NCBI GenBank assembly: GCA_045537455.1
Contig: JAZSPM010000191.1
Location: 1-38,779 of the forward strand
Reading direction: 5' to 3'
Origin: Ornithomonoglobus_A sp045537455
Lineage (GTDB): Bacteria > Bacillota > Clostridia > UBA1381
Length of the DNA stretch: 38,779 nt
The notes under the pieces are model-generated. The model had not been told where the DNA came from. It saw only the letters and a program-made list of their open reading frames with translations, and ran no database searches. This document shows positions 22,548-30,979 of this stretch, one piece after another (the stretch's first letter is position 1; each line of letters begins with the position of its first letter). The position numbers and the translations under genes are program-made.

Positions 22548-23546
22548 TTACTTTATTGATCTGTAGCCTAAAAGCTCAATATCCTTTGAAATATAATCAT
22601 CCTTCATTTCAAATTCATTTGCATAATCAGTCGATAAATATTTTTTGTTATCATCAGCAAATACAGTTACTATATTTGAATTTGCACACAGCTTCTCCTG
22701 TGCCATTATACAGCCCAACATATTTGCTCCTGATGATATGCCAACGCCTATTCCGAGCTTTCTTGAAAGCATCTGTGACATTATGATTGAATCAATATCG
22801 TCAACCGAAACAACGTCATCAAGCTCGTTAAGCTTACAAATGCTTGGTATAAACTCATCGCTTATGCCTGCAATCTTGTGGCTTCCTGTTTTATATCCGG
22901 TAGAAAGGGTTGGTGAATTTAATGGCTCTAACGGATATGCTTTACAGCCAGGATTTGCTTTTTTAAATGATTTTGACAGTCCCATTATTGTTCCACCGGT
23001 GCCGACACCTGCAACAACGCCGTCGGGAACGATACCGATAGAAGCAAGTTGATTTAATGTTTCAACACCTGTATCTTCAATGTGAGCGGCAACGTTGTCA
23101 TAATTTGAGAACTGACCGGGCAAGAACACACCGCCTTTTTGTGCAAGCTCTTCTGACATTCTTATAGAACCTAAAAATCCGCCCTCTTCTTTTGATACAA
23201 GTCTTACTTCAGCACCATAGCTTTTCATAAGATTGATTCTCTCAACACTCATCCAATCAGGCATGAATACAACCATCTTATGACCAAGATATGCAGCCAT
23301 TGCAGAAAAAGCAATTCCGGTATTTCCGCTTGTTGCTTCTGCAATAATATCGTCTTTTTTTATTGCACCCGTTTCATAGGCACGCTTCATTATGTAATAT
23401 GCAACCCTGTCCTTTATTGAACCGCTAAGGTTGTAGTATTCGGCTTTTGCAAAAATCCTGCGTTTTTCGCCTTTATATAAAAATTCAATTTCTAAAAGCG
23501 GAGTATTTGAAATCATGCTCCTGACTTTTTCAAATCTGTTATCCAA
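22548..23546 (-). CDS. Cysteine synthase-family PLP enzyme
   Basis: A cytoplasmic fold-type II pyridoxal-phosphate enzyme of 332 residues. Lys45 in 'LSGSIKDR' is the Schiff-base lysine, 'TSGNTGIA' (72-79) binds the substrate carboxylate, 'GVGTGGT' cups the PLP phosphate and 'GISSGAN' carries the serine that contacts the ring nitrogen. The family includes O-acetylserine sulfhydrylase and cystathionine beta-synthase. The residues seen do not separate these, but the length and lack of a regulatory domain favour cysteine synthase. It starts at TTG with AAGGAG 8 bases upstream. No serine acetyltransferase gene is nearby. Confidence 0.9.
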   Translation of the reverse strand: MDNRFEKVRSMISNTPLLEIEFLYKGEKRRIFAKAEYYNLSGSIKDRVAYYIMKRAYETGAIKKDDIIAEATSGNTGIAFSAMAAYLGHKMVVFMPDWMSVERINLMKSYGAEVRLVSKEEGGFLGSIRMSEELAQKGGVFLPGQFSNYDNVAAHIEDTGVETLNQLASIGIVPDGVVAGVGTGGTIMGLSKSFKKANPGCKAYPLEPLNSPTLSTGYKTGSHKIAGISDEFIPSICKLNELDDVVSVDDIDSIIMSQMLSRKLGIGVGISSGANMLGCIMAQEKLCANSNIVTVFADDNKKYLSTDYANEFEMKDDYISKDIELLGYRSIK

Positions 23547-23854
23547 ATAAAAAACTCCTTAATGAAAAATCTAACTAATTTATTTTACTACATTTTTATG
23601 GAAATGTCAAGAAAATAATCAATAATATTCATGATATTACAAGAGTTTTCAAAATATGAATATTATTTATAAATGGTTCTCAATTTTTTTGATTAACATA
23701 CGTCCTGTCTGTTCTGTAAGCTTGAGGGCATACGGTATAAGCTTGATATCAAAGATTTTAAGAAATATTTTCAAAACACTGCAAAAATTACAAGGACTTG
23801 AATACAGATAATGAGAAACAATAAAATTATTGCTTTTGAAAGGATTATATGTAA
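23547..23854. other. 308-bp gap: hairpin and a possible decayed coding fragment
   Basis: The arms 23621-23632 and 23656-23667 (AATAATATTCAT and its complement) form a hairpin of unknown role. On the minus strand about 23845-23685 is open without a good start. It ends in a protein-like stretch 'DIKLIPYALKLTEQTGRML' and a TAA near 23678, which may be the tail of a lost gene. GAAAGGA before 23855 serves the next gene. Confidence 0.35.
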
Positions 23855-24079
23855 ATGAAAATAATTTTTATGTCATTAATGGCGTTTTTTTACGGAATAT
23901 GTGCGGTTTTATATGAACGCATACTAAACGGCAGTATACAGGCGAATATCAGAACAGGAAAGCCTCTGAGCGATAAAAGACTTGTAAAATTATCTGAAAG
24001 ATGCTATGCGAAAAAATACAGATTTGCAAAAATAGAAAAAAGACTGAAATTAGAGATTGCAAAAAGGAGCAATATGTAG
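23855..24079 (+). CDS. Small membrane protein of unknown function
   Basis: A 74-residue protein with a single N-terminal hydrophobic segment (about 3-20, 'IIFMSLMAFFYGICAVL') and a strongly basic C-terminus rich in Lys and Arg. I recognise no family. GAAAGGA lies 11 bases upstream of the ATG. It ends 35 bases before hydE and is probably on the same transcript. Its reality rests on the ribosome binding site, the sensible topology and the position. Confidence 0.65.
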   Translation: MKIIFMSLMAFFYGICAVLYERILNGSIQANIRTGKPLSDKRLVKLSERCYAKKYRFAKIEKRLKLEIAKRSNM

Positions 24080-24113
24080 TATAATAGTAAAAACAGATAA
24101 ATTTGAGGTGCAT

Positions 24114-25115
24114 ATGAAAAAAGAACTAATGGAGCTGATAGAGCAAAATAAAGACGGACCATCGCCTGATATTGCACAAAAGGCTCTTAATTTAAAAATC
24201 AAAAATTACGGAAAAAGTATATATGTACGAGGCTTGATTGAATTTACGAATTACTGTAAAAATGACTGTTTTTATTGTGGAATACGACGTGGGAACAGAA
24301 ATGCTGTACGCTACAGACTCAGCGAAGAGCAAATTCTCAGATGTTGTGAGGAAGGCTATAATTACGGCTTCAGGACTTTTGTTCTTCAAGGCGGTGAGGA
24401 TGAATACTATAATGTTAAACGCCTTTGCGATTTGATTAATAAAATCAAGACAAAATATCCTGAATGTGCCGTTACTTTGTCGGTTGGAGAAAAATCACGC
24501 GAGGAATATGCTGCTTTAAAATCAGCGGGAGCAGACAGGTATTTATTAAGGCATGAAACGGCAAATGAAGCACATTACAATAAGCTTCATCCGTCTGAGC
24601 TTTCGCTCAGTAACAGAAAACGCTGTCTGTATGATTTAAAGGAGCTTGGTTTTCAGACCGGTGCAGGCTTTATGGTGGGTTCTCCATATCAGACATATGA
24701 AACTCTTGCGGAGGATTTGATATTTTTAAAAGAGCTTGAACCTCATATGGTGGGGATTGGTCCGTTTATAGCACAGAAGGACAGTATATTCAAGGACGAG
24801 CCTGATGGGAGTCTTGGCTTGACGCTTACCATGCTTGCACTTACGAGGATAATTCTCCCGGATGTGCTTTTGCCTGCAACTACGGCGCTTGGGACTATAG
24901 CTCCTGACGGACGTGAGCGTGGGTTTATGGTAGGAGCAAATGTTGTTATGCCAAACTTATCGCCGCAGGAAAACAGAGCAAATTATGCACTTTATGATAA
25001 TAAAATATCAACCGGTGCAGAAGCCGCTTCGGGGCTTGCAGAGCTTCGTAAACGTGCAGAAAGTGTCGGTATGGAAATAGATATGCAAATAGGAAATTGG
25101 AGGAGAAAAGAATGA
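24114..25115 (+). CDS. hydE: [FeFe]-hydrogenase H-cluster maturase HydE (radical SAM)
   Basis: HydE helps build the dithiomethylamine-bridged diiron subcluster of [FeFe] hydrogenase. The 333-residue protein has the radical-SAM CX3CX2C motif 'CKNDCFYCGIRRGNRN' (Cys48, Cys52, Cys55). It also has characteristic HydE segments: 'GFRTFVLQGGEDEYY', 'DRYLLRHETANEAHYNKLHP', 'GFMVGSPYQT', 'PHMVGIGPFI' and 'LLPATTALGTI'. The ATG at 24114 has TGAGGTG 3 bases upstream; the in-frame ATG at 24057 lies inside the preceding gene. hydF, hydG and the hydrogenase are not in the window, so hydE is detached from the usual set here. Its stop overlaps the next start (ATGA). Confidence 0.93.
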   Translation: MKKELMELIEQNKDGPSPDIAQKALNLKIKNYGKSIYVRGLIEFTNYCKNDCFYCGIRRGNRNAVRYRLSEEQILRCCEEGYNYGFRTFVLQGGEDEYYNVKRLCDLINKIKTKYPECAVTLSVGEKSREEYAALKSAGADRYLLRHETANEAHYNKLHPSELSLSNRKRCLYDLKELGFQTGAGFMVGSPYQTYETLAEDLIFLKELEPHMVGIGPFIAQKDSIFKDEPDGSLGLTLTMLALTRIILPDVLLPATTALGTIAPDGRERGFMVGANVVMPNLSPQENRANYALYDNKISTGAEAASGLAELRKRAESVGMEIDMQIGNWRRKE

Positions 25116-25783
25116 GCTTGAATACAAAAAAGCATCTGCCTTGCCCGGAATGCGGTCAGATGAGTGATGTGACGGTATGGAATGCAATAACGGTAAAAGA
25201 TAGTCCTGATTTAAAGGAGGATATTTTAAGAGGAAAAGTAAACTTTTTTGTTTGCGGAAGCTGCGGATACAGGGCGTTAATGCCTGATGCAATGCTTTAT
25301 CATGATGAGGAAAAGAAGCTTCTTGTATCGTTTTCACCGTGCAGTGATAAGGCGGTTGAGCAGGAGCTTTATGAAAAGGTAAGACAAACCTCGGAAGAAT
25401 CGGGAGAACTAAAAAAGCTTGAAGGCTATAATCTGAGATTTATTACAGACATAAATGACCTTATGGAAAAGATTCTTATATTTGATAACGGACTTAACGA
25501 TAAAGTTATTGAGGTTATAAAGCTTATGGTGCTGTCTCAGGATTTGGAAAAATCACAGCAGAGAACTTGTCGTTTGGGTAAGCGTGAGGGCGAAAATCTT
25601 GAATTTATGATAAGGGATAATAAAGAAAATCAGATTTATACGTGTGCAGTGCCGATGTCTACATACGACACTCTGTATACTCAGATTATGCAGTCGGGTA
25701 TAAAACCGTACAGTTTTAACTGGGAGCTTGTTGATAATTATTACGCTTCAAGAATATTAAACGGATTTAATAATATAAAGTAA
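25112..25783 (+). CDS. CpXC-domain zinc-ribbon protein
   Basis: A 223-residue protein beginning with a CpXC domain, 'LPCPECGQMSDV' with a second pair in 'FVCGSCGYRAL'; the four cysteines should bind zinc. The remaining 150 residues are alpha/beta with no recognised motif. CpXC proteins are uncharacterised but widespread in Clostridia. The start at 25112 overlaps the hydE stop and has GGAGGAG 6 bases upstream. Translational coupling to hydE is likely, but I see no basis for a role in hydrogenase maturation beyond that. Confidence 0.85.
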   Translation: MSLNTKKHLPCPECGQMSDVTVWNAITVKDSPDLKEDILRGKVNFFVCGSCGYRALMPDAMLYHDEEKKLLVSFSPCSDKAVEQELYEKVRQTSEESGELKKLEGYNLRFITDINDLMEKILIFDNGLNDKVIEVIKLMVLSQDLEKSQQRTCRLGKREGENLEFMIRDNKENQIYTCAVPMSTYDTLYTQIMQSGIKPYSFNWELVDNYYASRILNGFNNIK

Positions 25784-25813
25784 TTCATACGTATATAAAT
25801 TTTAACAGTATGT

Positions 25814-25850
25814 AAAAAGGAATGGGATTTATATCTTTCCATTCCTTTTT
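25814..25850. terminator. Bidirectional terminator between the CpXC gene and smpB
   Basis: AAAAAGGAATGGGA (25814-25827) pairs with TCCATTCCTTTTT (25838-25850). Confidence 0.85.
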
Positions 25851-25857
25851 ATATGAT

Positions 25858-26322
25858 TTAATAATTTCTGTTTCGTATTGCACGTTCGGCATCACGCTTG
25901 GCGTCTCGTTTTGCTATATCTGCACGTTTATCATAGAGCTTTTTACCCTTGGCGACAGCTAACGATACTTTTACCAAAGAGCCTTTTAAATATACTGATA
26001 ATGGTATAAGTGTAAGTCCTTCCTGTTGAATTTGTCCTATCAGCTTACGTATTTCTTTTTTATGAAGTAAAAGCTTACGTACACGTAGCGGGTCTTTATT
26101 AAAAATATTTCCCTGTTCAAAAGGAGAGATGTTCATACCTTTTATGAATACCTCACTGTTGTCTATTGATGCGTATGCATCTGTAAGGTTAACCTTGCCC
26201 TGACGTACCGATTTTACTTCTGTACCGAATAATTCGATACCACATTCTATAGTTTCAAGTATAAAATATTCATGACGGGCTTTTTTGTTTTGTGCTAAAA
26301 TTTTTAAATTAGTTGCTGCCAT
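25858..26322 (-). CDS. smpB: SsrA-binding protein SmpB
   Basis: SmpB binds tmRNA and brings it to stalled ribosomes for trans-translation. The 154 residues are typical: 'ARHEYFILETIECGIELFGTEVKSVRQGKVNLTDAY', 'NISPFEQGN', 'RKLLLHKKEIRKL', 'LVKVSLAVAKGKKLYDKRADIAKRDAKRD' and a basic tail. The gene overlaps the upstream thioesterase gene by 14 bases, so the two are translated from one message. ssrA itself is not seen in the window. Confidence 0.96.
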   Translation of the reverse strand: MAATNLKILAQNKKARHEYFILETIECGIELFGTEVKSVRQGKVNLTDAYASIDNSEVFIKGMNISPFEQGNIFNKDPLRVRKLLLHKKEIRKLIGQIQQEGLTLIPLSVYLKGSLVKVSLAVAKGKKLYDKRADIAKRDAKRDAERAIRNRNY

Positions 26323-26800
26323 AATCTAACCTCTTATTTCTTCTTGTTTTATTATATTCATATCTGCGTTTGCCTGTTGCATATAATAATTGAGAATACG
26401 TATCTGAGCCTTTGTCGATTGCCGGTACTTTTTTAGGACGGTCATTTTCATCAAGAGAAATCATCGTAAAAAATGCCGTAAGAGCAATCTGAGTTTCTCC
26501 TGTATATAAATTTTCGGCTTCTACAGTGACGAAAACCTCCATAGAGGTAGAGCCTACGTAAACTACTCTTGCGGTACAAGTAACATATTCACCTATACGA
26601 ACCGGCTTTTTAAAGCACAGCTCATCAACACGTGCAGTAACAACATTTGTGTGACAATGCTTCTGAGCGGCTATACCTGCTGTTGAGTCCATAAGCTTTA
26701 TTATTTCTCCACCATGTACATTGCCTGCAGGGTTAGCCTGATGGGGAAGTACAAGCTCAGCAGAAATTGCAATAGAATCTTCTTGTTTTTTTATTTCCAT
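26309..26800 (-). CDS. Acyl-CoA thioesterase, hotdog fold (YciA/YkhA-like)
   Basis: A cytoplasmic thioesterase of 163 residues that probably hydrolyses acyl-CoA. The hotdog signature 'NPAGNVHGGEIIKLMDSTAGIAAQKH' (22-47) carries the family's conserved His-Gly-Gly and Asp. It is followed by 'VTARVDELCFKKPVRIGEYVTC'. A basic C-terminal tail overlaps smpB. CAGGAG is 7 bases upstream of the ATG. The physiological substrate is not clear. Confidence 0.9.
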   Translation of the reverse strand: MEIKKQEDSIAISAELVLPHQANPAGNVHGGEIIKLMDSTAGIAAQKHCHTNVVTARVDELCFKKPVRIGEYVTCTARVVYVGSTSMEVFVTVEAENLYTGETQIALTAFFTMISLDENDRPKKVPAIDKGSDTYSQLLYATGKRRYEYNKTRRNKRLDYGSN

Positions 26801-26831
26801 ATAGAAACTCTCCTGAATTTAGTATAATTAT

Positions 26832-26860
26832 ATTATACCACATTTTTGCGAAACTGTAAA
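26832..26860 (-). promoter_or_regulatory. Promoter of the thioesterase-smpB operon
   Basis: On the minus strand TTTACA (26855-26860), 17 bases, TATAAT (26832-26837). Confidence 0.7.
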
Positions 26861-26905
26861 GTAATAAAAGAAAATAATAAAAATAATGTTTTTTTAGATT
26901 TATTA

Positions 26906-26933
26906 TTGACTTTTTTCATATTTATGGTATAAT
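26906..26933 (+). promoter_or_regulatory. Promoter of tRNA-Ser
   Basis: TTGACT (26906-26911), 16 bases, TATAAT (26928-26933), about 25 bases before the tRNA. Confidence 0.75.
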
Positions 26934-26958
26934 ATTAATGTTGTGACTAAATATCAAT

Positions 26959-27051
26959 GGAGAAGTCGCGTAGTCCGGCCGAGCGCGCACGATTGGAAAT
27001 CGTGTAACCGTCATAAGCGGTTCGAGGGTTCGAATCCCTCCTTCTCCGCCA
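26959..27051 (+). tRNA. tRNA-Ser (anticodon GGA)
   Basis: The acceptor stem GGAGAAG pairs with CTTCTCC, the CCA end is encoded (27049-27051), and the T arm contains GGTTCGAATCC. The anticodon loop ATTGGAAAT sits on a CACG/CGTG-type stem and gives GGA. A long variable arm (ACCGTCATAAGCGGT region) marks it as a class II serine tRNA. It reads UCC and UCU codons. The 3' end is the likely target of the integrase remnant downstream. Confidence 0.95.
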
Positions 27052-27052
27052 T

Positions 27053-27099
27053 AATAACGAGATGATTTTACTGTAAGTAAGGTCATCTCGTTATTTTAT
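27053..27099 (+). terminator. Terminator of tRNA-Ser
   Basis: AATAACGAGATGA and TCATCTCGTTATT form a 13-bp stem right after the tRNA, followed by TTATG. Confidence 0.7.
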
Positions 27100-27268
27100 G
27101 CGGTTTTCAGCGGTTTGAAAAGCAAGGATTTTTGATGGCAAATCGTTTACTGTCAAATATCTTTTTTGTGAACTTGAACCGCAGTCCTAAATTCAATATC
27201 AATTCCAAAACACAGAGTAAAAATTTCTACTCTGTGTTTTTTATTTGAATTTAAGGAGGAAAACTTTA
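27100..27268 (+). other. Remnant DNA between tRNA-Ser and the integrase fragment
   Basis: The stretch holds no gene. A strong hairpin AACACAGAGTA/TACTCTGTGTT with TTTTT ends near 27242 and looks like the terminator of a gene that has been lost. AAGGAGG follows and serves the truncated integrase frame. Confidence 0.5.
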
Positions 27269-27754
27269 ATGAAACTAAATGGAAATTTTACTATCCAGAA
27301 ACAGATACAGAAATTACAGAAACAATATGCAGAAGATAACGGACTGCCTTATTATGATAATGATTTAGTCATTGCAAAACAGGATGGCACACCTATATTG
27401 GCTGATTGGATTTCGACACGATTTCCTGATTTAATAGAACAACTGGATTTACCAGAATTGCGTTTTCACGATTTACGACATACGGCGGCGACAAATATGT
27501 ATAATCTTACAGGAGATTTTTTTACTGTTGGTGAAATATTAGGTCATACCCGTATTGGTGATTCTCTTGGAGTGGCAACAAGTCAGGAAATGGTAACAGC
27601 CAGATATGTAGAGGTACGTTTGGGGCGAAAAAAAGAAATTTTAGATGTATATCATAATGAGCTTGAGGGAAAAGGTTTGAAAGAATTATTAGTTGCGAAT
27701 AAATCAAAACTACCTACACCAAAAAAGAAAGAATATAGAGGTTATGAGTTATAA
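27269..27754 (+). pseudogene. Truncated tyrosine-recombinase integrase (catalytic C-terminal half only)
   Basis: The 161-residue frame covers the second half of a phage/ICE-type integrase: 'DNDLVIAKQDGTPI', 'LRFHDLRHTAATNMY' (His67, Arg70), 'VGEILGHTRI' (His93) and the nucleophile 'ARYVEV' (Tyr113). The arm-binding and core-binding domains and the first catalytic arginine are missing (full-length relatives have about 350-400 residues), so it cannot recombine DNA. It lies just past a tRNA gene and is very probably the remains of an element integrated there. The ATG nonetheless has a good AAGGAGG 9 bases upstream, so a protein may still be made. Confidence 0.8.
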
Positions 27755-28065
27755 AGCTTTATAGCCTCTTATAAGTTATTATATGGTTTTACCGAGTTTG
27801 GTCACCAAAATGTCACCAAAATGGCTTTTTTAAGCATTTTCTGTCACTTGCAGAAGATATAAAGAAAGCCGAAAATCCAGATATATCAACGGTTTTCGGC
27901 TTGTTTTCAAGTTATGAAATTGGTTGTTTCAATAATTTTTTTGATTTTTTTGGAAAAAAAGTCAAAAAATATTACAAAAAGAAAAAGAACCAAGCTTATT
28001 TCTAAACTTGATTCTTTGTTGTCATCATTAACTTAATGACATTGACTTGAGTCCCTTTTTATGTG
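27755..28065. other. 311-bp remnant region with tandem 11-mers and terminators
   Basis: GTCACCAAAAT occurs twice back to back (27801-27822), possibly part of the old attachment or integrase-binding site. A hairpin AAGCCGAAAATCC (27866-27878)/GGTTTTCGGCTT with TGTTTTC is the likely terminator of the integrase frame. I find no second copy of the tRNA 3' end. Confidence 0.5.
27972..28016 (-). terminator. Terminator of mtaB
   Basis: On the minus strand AAGAATCAAG and CTTGGTTCTT pair (28007-28016 with 27985-27994) and are followed by TTTTTCTTTTTG. Confidence 0.75.
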
Positions 28066-29361
28066 TCAGACTATTTTTCCAATGATTATATTGTCTTTAA
28101 TCTCAATAAGTCTTACATTTCTGAACTGTCCTGATAAATCCTCATCAGCAGGAGCGTGAACTGTTATATAATTAGTGGTTTTGCCTTCAAACATTTTATC
28201 TTTTGCTCTTTGTTCAAAAAGTACCTCCATAGTTCTGCCTATATGATTAGTTAAAAATTTCTTTTGTGATTTTGAAGTCTCTTCAATAAGAATTTTTGAA
28301 CGCTTTTCTTTTATTTCAGGAGGAATCTGATTTTCCATAACTGCCGCAGGAGTTCCACGACGTTGTGAATATTGAAATATATGTGCTTCTGCAAAATTAA
28401 TTTCTTTTACAAAATTAACCGTCTGCTTAAATTCTTCTTCTGTTTCTCCGGCGAAGCCCACCATAATGTCAGTAGTGAGTGCAACGTCGGGGAAGGCTTC
28501 TCTTAATCTGTCTGCAATTTCTTTGTATTGTGCTGTGGTATATTTTCGGTTCATACGTTTTAATGTTTCATCACAGCCTGATTGAAGTGAAATATGAAAA
28601 TGTGGACACAGCTTTTTTGAATGCTTTATTTTATTTACAAAATCACTGTTTAATGTCATAGGCTCGATTGATGAAAGTCGTAACCGTTTAACATTATCAA
28701 TTTTTTCTATTTCAGAAAGAAGCTGTTCAAGTGATGTGTTTTTTAAATCAAGCCCGTATGAAGCAACGTGAATTCCGACAAGAATTATTTCGGCAAAGCC
28801 GTTATCAGCAAGCTTGTGTATTTCGGCAAGCACTTCATTTTCAGGACGGCTTCTGATAGGGCCTCTTGCATAAGGGATAATACAGTAAGAACAAAATTGA
28901 CTGCAGCCCTCCTGAATTTTTATAAATGCTCTTGTTCTGTCCTCGTATTTTGTGATTTTAAGGTCTTCAAATTCATGATTATGCATAATATCGCCGACCA
29001 TGTTGAGCTTTGAATTACTGTCAAGCCCTTCTGTTATTTCAACAATGCTTGTACGTCCTTTTGTACCGATTACAAGATTTACACCGTCAATATTCAGAAC
29101 CTCATCAGCGGCAGTCTGAGCATAACAGCCTGTGACTGCAATTACAGCCTCAGGGTTATTTTTTTTCGCACGGCGTATAATCTGACGTGATTTTCTGTCA
29201 CCGATATTGGTAACAGAACAGGTATTTATGATATATATATCGGCTTTGCTTTCAAAAGGAACGATTTCATAGCCTGCAGAAGCATAAAGCTCTGTCATGG
29301 CTTCTGTTTCGTATTGATTTACCTTACAGCCGAGAGTATAAAATGCAGCTTTTTTAGACAT
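28066..29361 (-). CDS. mtaB: tRNA t6A37 methylthiotransferase MtaB
   Basis: A radical-SAM enzyme that converts t6A to ms2t6A at position 37 of ANN-decoding tRNAs. It has 431 residues. The N-terminal UPF0004 domain has three cluster cysteines ('LGCKVNQYE', 'NTCSVTNIGDRKSRQ', 'VTGCYAQ'), the radical-SAM motif is 'GCSQFCSYCIIPYARGPIRSR', and a C-terminal TRAM domain covers about 370-430. The features match MtaB (YqeV) more closely than MiaB. The ATG at 29361 has AAAGGA 9 bases upstream; the longer frame to 29403 adds 14 residues without homology. The promoter is at 29395-29423, which would also rule out the longer start. Confidence 0.93.
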   Translation of the reverse strand: MSKKAAFYTLGCKVNQYETEAMTELYASAGYEIVPFESKADIYIINTCSVTNIGDRKSRQIIRRAKKNNPEAVIAVTGCYAQTAADEVLNIDGVNLVIGTKGRTSIVEITEGLDSNSKLNMVGDIMHNHEFEDLKITKYEDRTRAFIKIQEGCSQFCSYCIIPYARGPIRSRPENEVLAEIHKLADNGFAEIILVGIHVASYGLDLKNTSLEQLLSEIEKIDNVKRLRLSSIEPMTLNSDFVNKIKHSKKLCPHFHISLQSGCDETLKRMNRKYTTAQYKEIADRLREAFPDVALTTDIMVGFAGETEEEFKQTVNFVKEINFAEAHIFQYSQRRGTPAAVMENQIPPEIKEKRSKILIEETSKSQKKFLTNHIGRTMEVLFEQRAKDKMFEGKTTNYITVHAPADEDLSGQFRNVRLIEIKDNIIIGKIV

Positions 29362-29394
29362 CGGATTTAATCCTTTCTTATGGTTGATACTATT

Positions 29395-29423
29395 ATTATA
29401 CAAAATTTTTTGTTAAAGTGCAA
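29395..29423 (-). promoter_or_regulatory. Promoter of mtaB
   Basis: On the minus strand TTGCAC (29418-29423), 17 bases, TATAAT (29395-29400). Confidence 0.75.
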
Positions 29424-29458
29424 GAGGTAAATCATAATATTATTGAAATATTAAAAGA

Positions 29459-29482
29459 ACGGGATAAAATTTTATCCCGTTT
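29459..29482. terminator. Hairpin after the lyase operon
   Basis: AACGGGATAAAA and TTTTATCCCGTT form a near-perfect palindrome 4 bases past the stop of the LamG/DUF1961-like gene. It is followed on the minus strand by CTTTTAAT. Confidence 0.65.
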
Positions 29483-29485
29483 AAA

Positions 29486-30976
29486 TTACTTAACCTCAAA
29501 GAATGGTTTTTTGTTGTATATTTTAAGATTTCTGAACATCATCTGTGTACGCTTCATACATCTGAAAGCAAAATGACCGCATTTTAATACAGGGCCGCTG
29601 TTTGTGAAGCCATTATCAGTAAAGTCAAGCAAAAGCTTGCCGTTCAGCATAATTCTTATTCTGCAGCCCTCCTGTAAAATCTGAGCCTTATACCAAGTAT
29701 CAAGCTTCATACGTTCACTTCCGCACTGATAGCCAAGCGGTCTTATCCATGGGTTTTTCATAAATATATGAGTTTCTACGTCATCACGAACATCGTCCAT
29801 TTCACGGAAGAATCCCCAGCTGTAGCTTCTGACATTCTCCCAAAGAAGCATACTCATTGTACCTGTGCGGCGACGCTTGTAGTCGTTCATGAAGTCCTCA
29901 CGCTGTAAGCCTGAAGCCTGGAAAATTGCAATACCAAAGCCGTTATGGATTTTTGGCATGAACTCAAACTCAGCATATATGTCACCTTCGAATTGCTTTT
30001 CAGACCACATATACATATTGTTTTTGTCCATTCTTTCGCCGTCCTCATCGTAAAGTGGGATTTCTCGGTTTTTTGTATCAATCAACAAGCCTTCATCTGT
30101 AATATGAGGACATTCTGTATTACCCTGGAAATAAAATTCCTTTAAATCTTCTTCCTTTGCAAACGGAACATCAAGCTTACATTCCCAAGAGGAATCAGGA
30201 GTAAAATCAAAGCTTTCGATTCCAACCGCCTTGTACTGTTTTAAAAGTTCTGATTGAAGCTCATCATCGGGCATTTTATTTTCGGCATTAAAGAGCTTTT
30301 GTGCGTCTTCTTCGCTAATGCATACATCATAGAATTTTGCATCAGAGAACGCCATTGCAGGATTTCCTACATACAAAATGTCGCCTGCCTTTTCCCATTG
30401 CATTTGCACACCGGAATTGGCACGACATATAACTATACCGTTAATATATATGTTAAATATGTTATTTGTTTTGTCCCATGTAACACAAAGCTGATACCAT
30501 CTTGCACGCTTAAAGAAGAAACGTCCTGCGGCACTGAATGCTTTATGTCCTTTTACATCAATCGCAAAAGCTGATTTTATTGGAGTTGATGAAAGATATG
30601 GCTTATTGGTAGGGGAGTCAGAATAAATATATCCCTCAAAACATTTTGCAAATAGCTGCGGATACCAGTTTGACATCCAGTTCACACAGAAGGTTGATTT
30701 ATTGTATTCTTTTGAATTTGGTATATCAGAAATAATTGCATAGTTCTGATACATCGGGTCAACATCCATAAAATGCTCCTGATGCGAAACTGTAGCCAAA
30801 TCCTCCAAAGGCATAATCCACATAGTGAACGCTCCTGCATCGCAGTTTACTGTATGCTGAGGGATTTCAACCTTTTTATGTATTGAGGTTGTGTTCATTC
30901 CGTCTCTGTTTTTGTAATTTAAAATTCTGATGTTTTCATCTTTTTCTGTTAAAGAATATTCATATATCGGTTTCAT
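29486..30976 (-). CDS. LamG-like and DUF1961-like protein, partner of the lyase
   Basis: A 496-residue protein without a signal peptide, apparently made of two beta-jellyroll domains. The first (about 45-235) looks LamG-like: 'FTMWIMPLED', 'WYQLCVTWDKTNNIFNIYINGIVI', 'ILYVGNPAMAFSDAKFYDVCIS'. The second (about 270-490) resembles DUF1961: 'QFEGDIYAEFEFMPKIHNGFGIAIFQASG', 'DTWYKAQILQEGCRIRIMLNGKLLLDFTD', 'GHFAFRCMKRTQMMFRNLKIYN'. It lies 3 bases after the heparinase-type lyase gene and is surely co-transcribed with it. It may bind or cut the oligosaccharides in the cytoplasm. The DUF name is from memory of the pattern, not a search. Confidence 0.75.
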   Translation of the reverse strand: MKPIYEYSLTEKDENIRILNYKNRDGMNTTSIHKKVEIPQHTVNCDAGAFTMWIMPLEDLATVSHQEHFMDVDPMYQNYAIISDIPNSKEYNKSTFCVNWMSNWYPQLFAKCFEGYIYSDSPTNKPYLSSTPIKSAFAIDVKGHKAFSAAGRFFFKRARWYQLCVTWDKTNNIFNIYINGIVICRANSGVQMQWEKAGDILYVGNPAMAFSDAKFYDVCISEEDAQKLFNAENKMPDDELQSELLKQYKAVGIESFDFTPDSSWECKLDVPFAKEEDLKEFYFQGNTECPHITDEGLLIDTKNREIPLYDEDGERMDKNNMYMWSEKQFEGDIYAEFEFMPKIHNGFGIAIFQASGLQREDFMNDYKRRRTGTMSMLLWENVRSYSWGFFREMDDVRDDVETHIFMKNPWIRPLGYQCGSERMKLDTWYKAQILQEGCRIRIMLNGKLLLDFTDNGFTNSGPVLKCGHFAFRCMKRTQMMFRNLKIYNKKPFFEVK

Positions 30977-30979
30977 AAT

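Noticed and set aside
23621..23667. Hairpin upstream of the cysteine synthase-like gene as an S-box or T-box riboswitch.
   Set aside because: It is a simple AT-rich hairpin without the conserved core of either class, and no terminator pairs with it.
27801..27822. CRISPR-like repeat.
   Set aside because: There are only two 11-bp copies with no spacer; it fits an integrase site or chance duplication better. No CRISPR array or cas gene is seen in the window.
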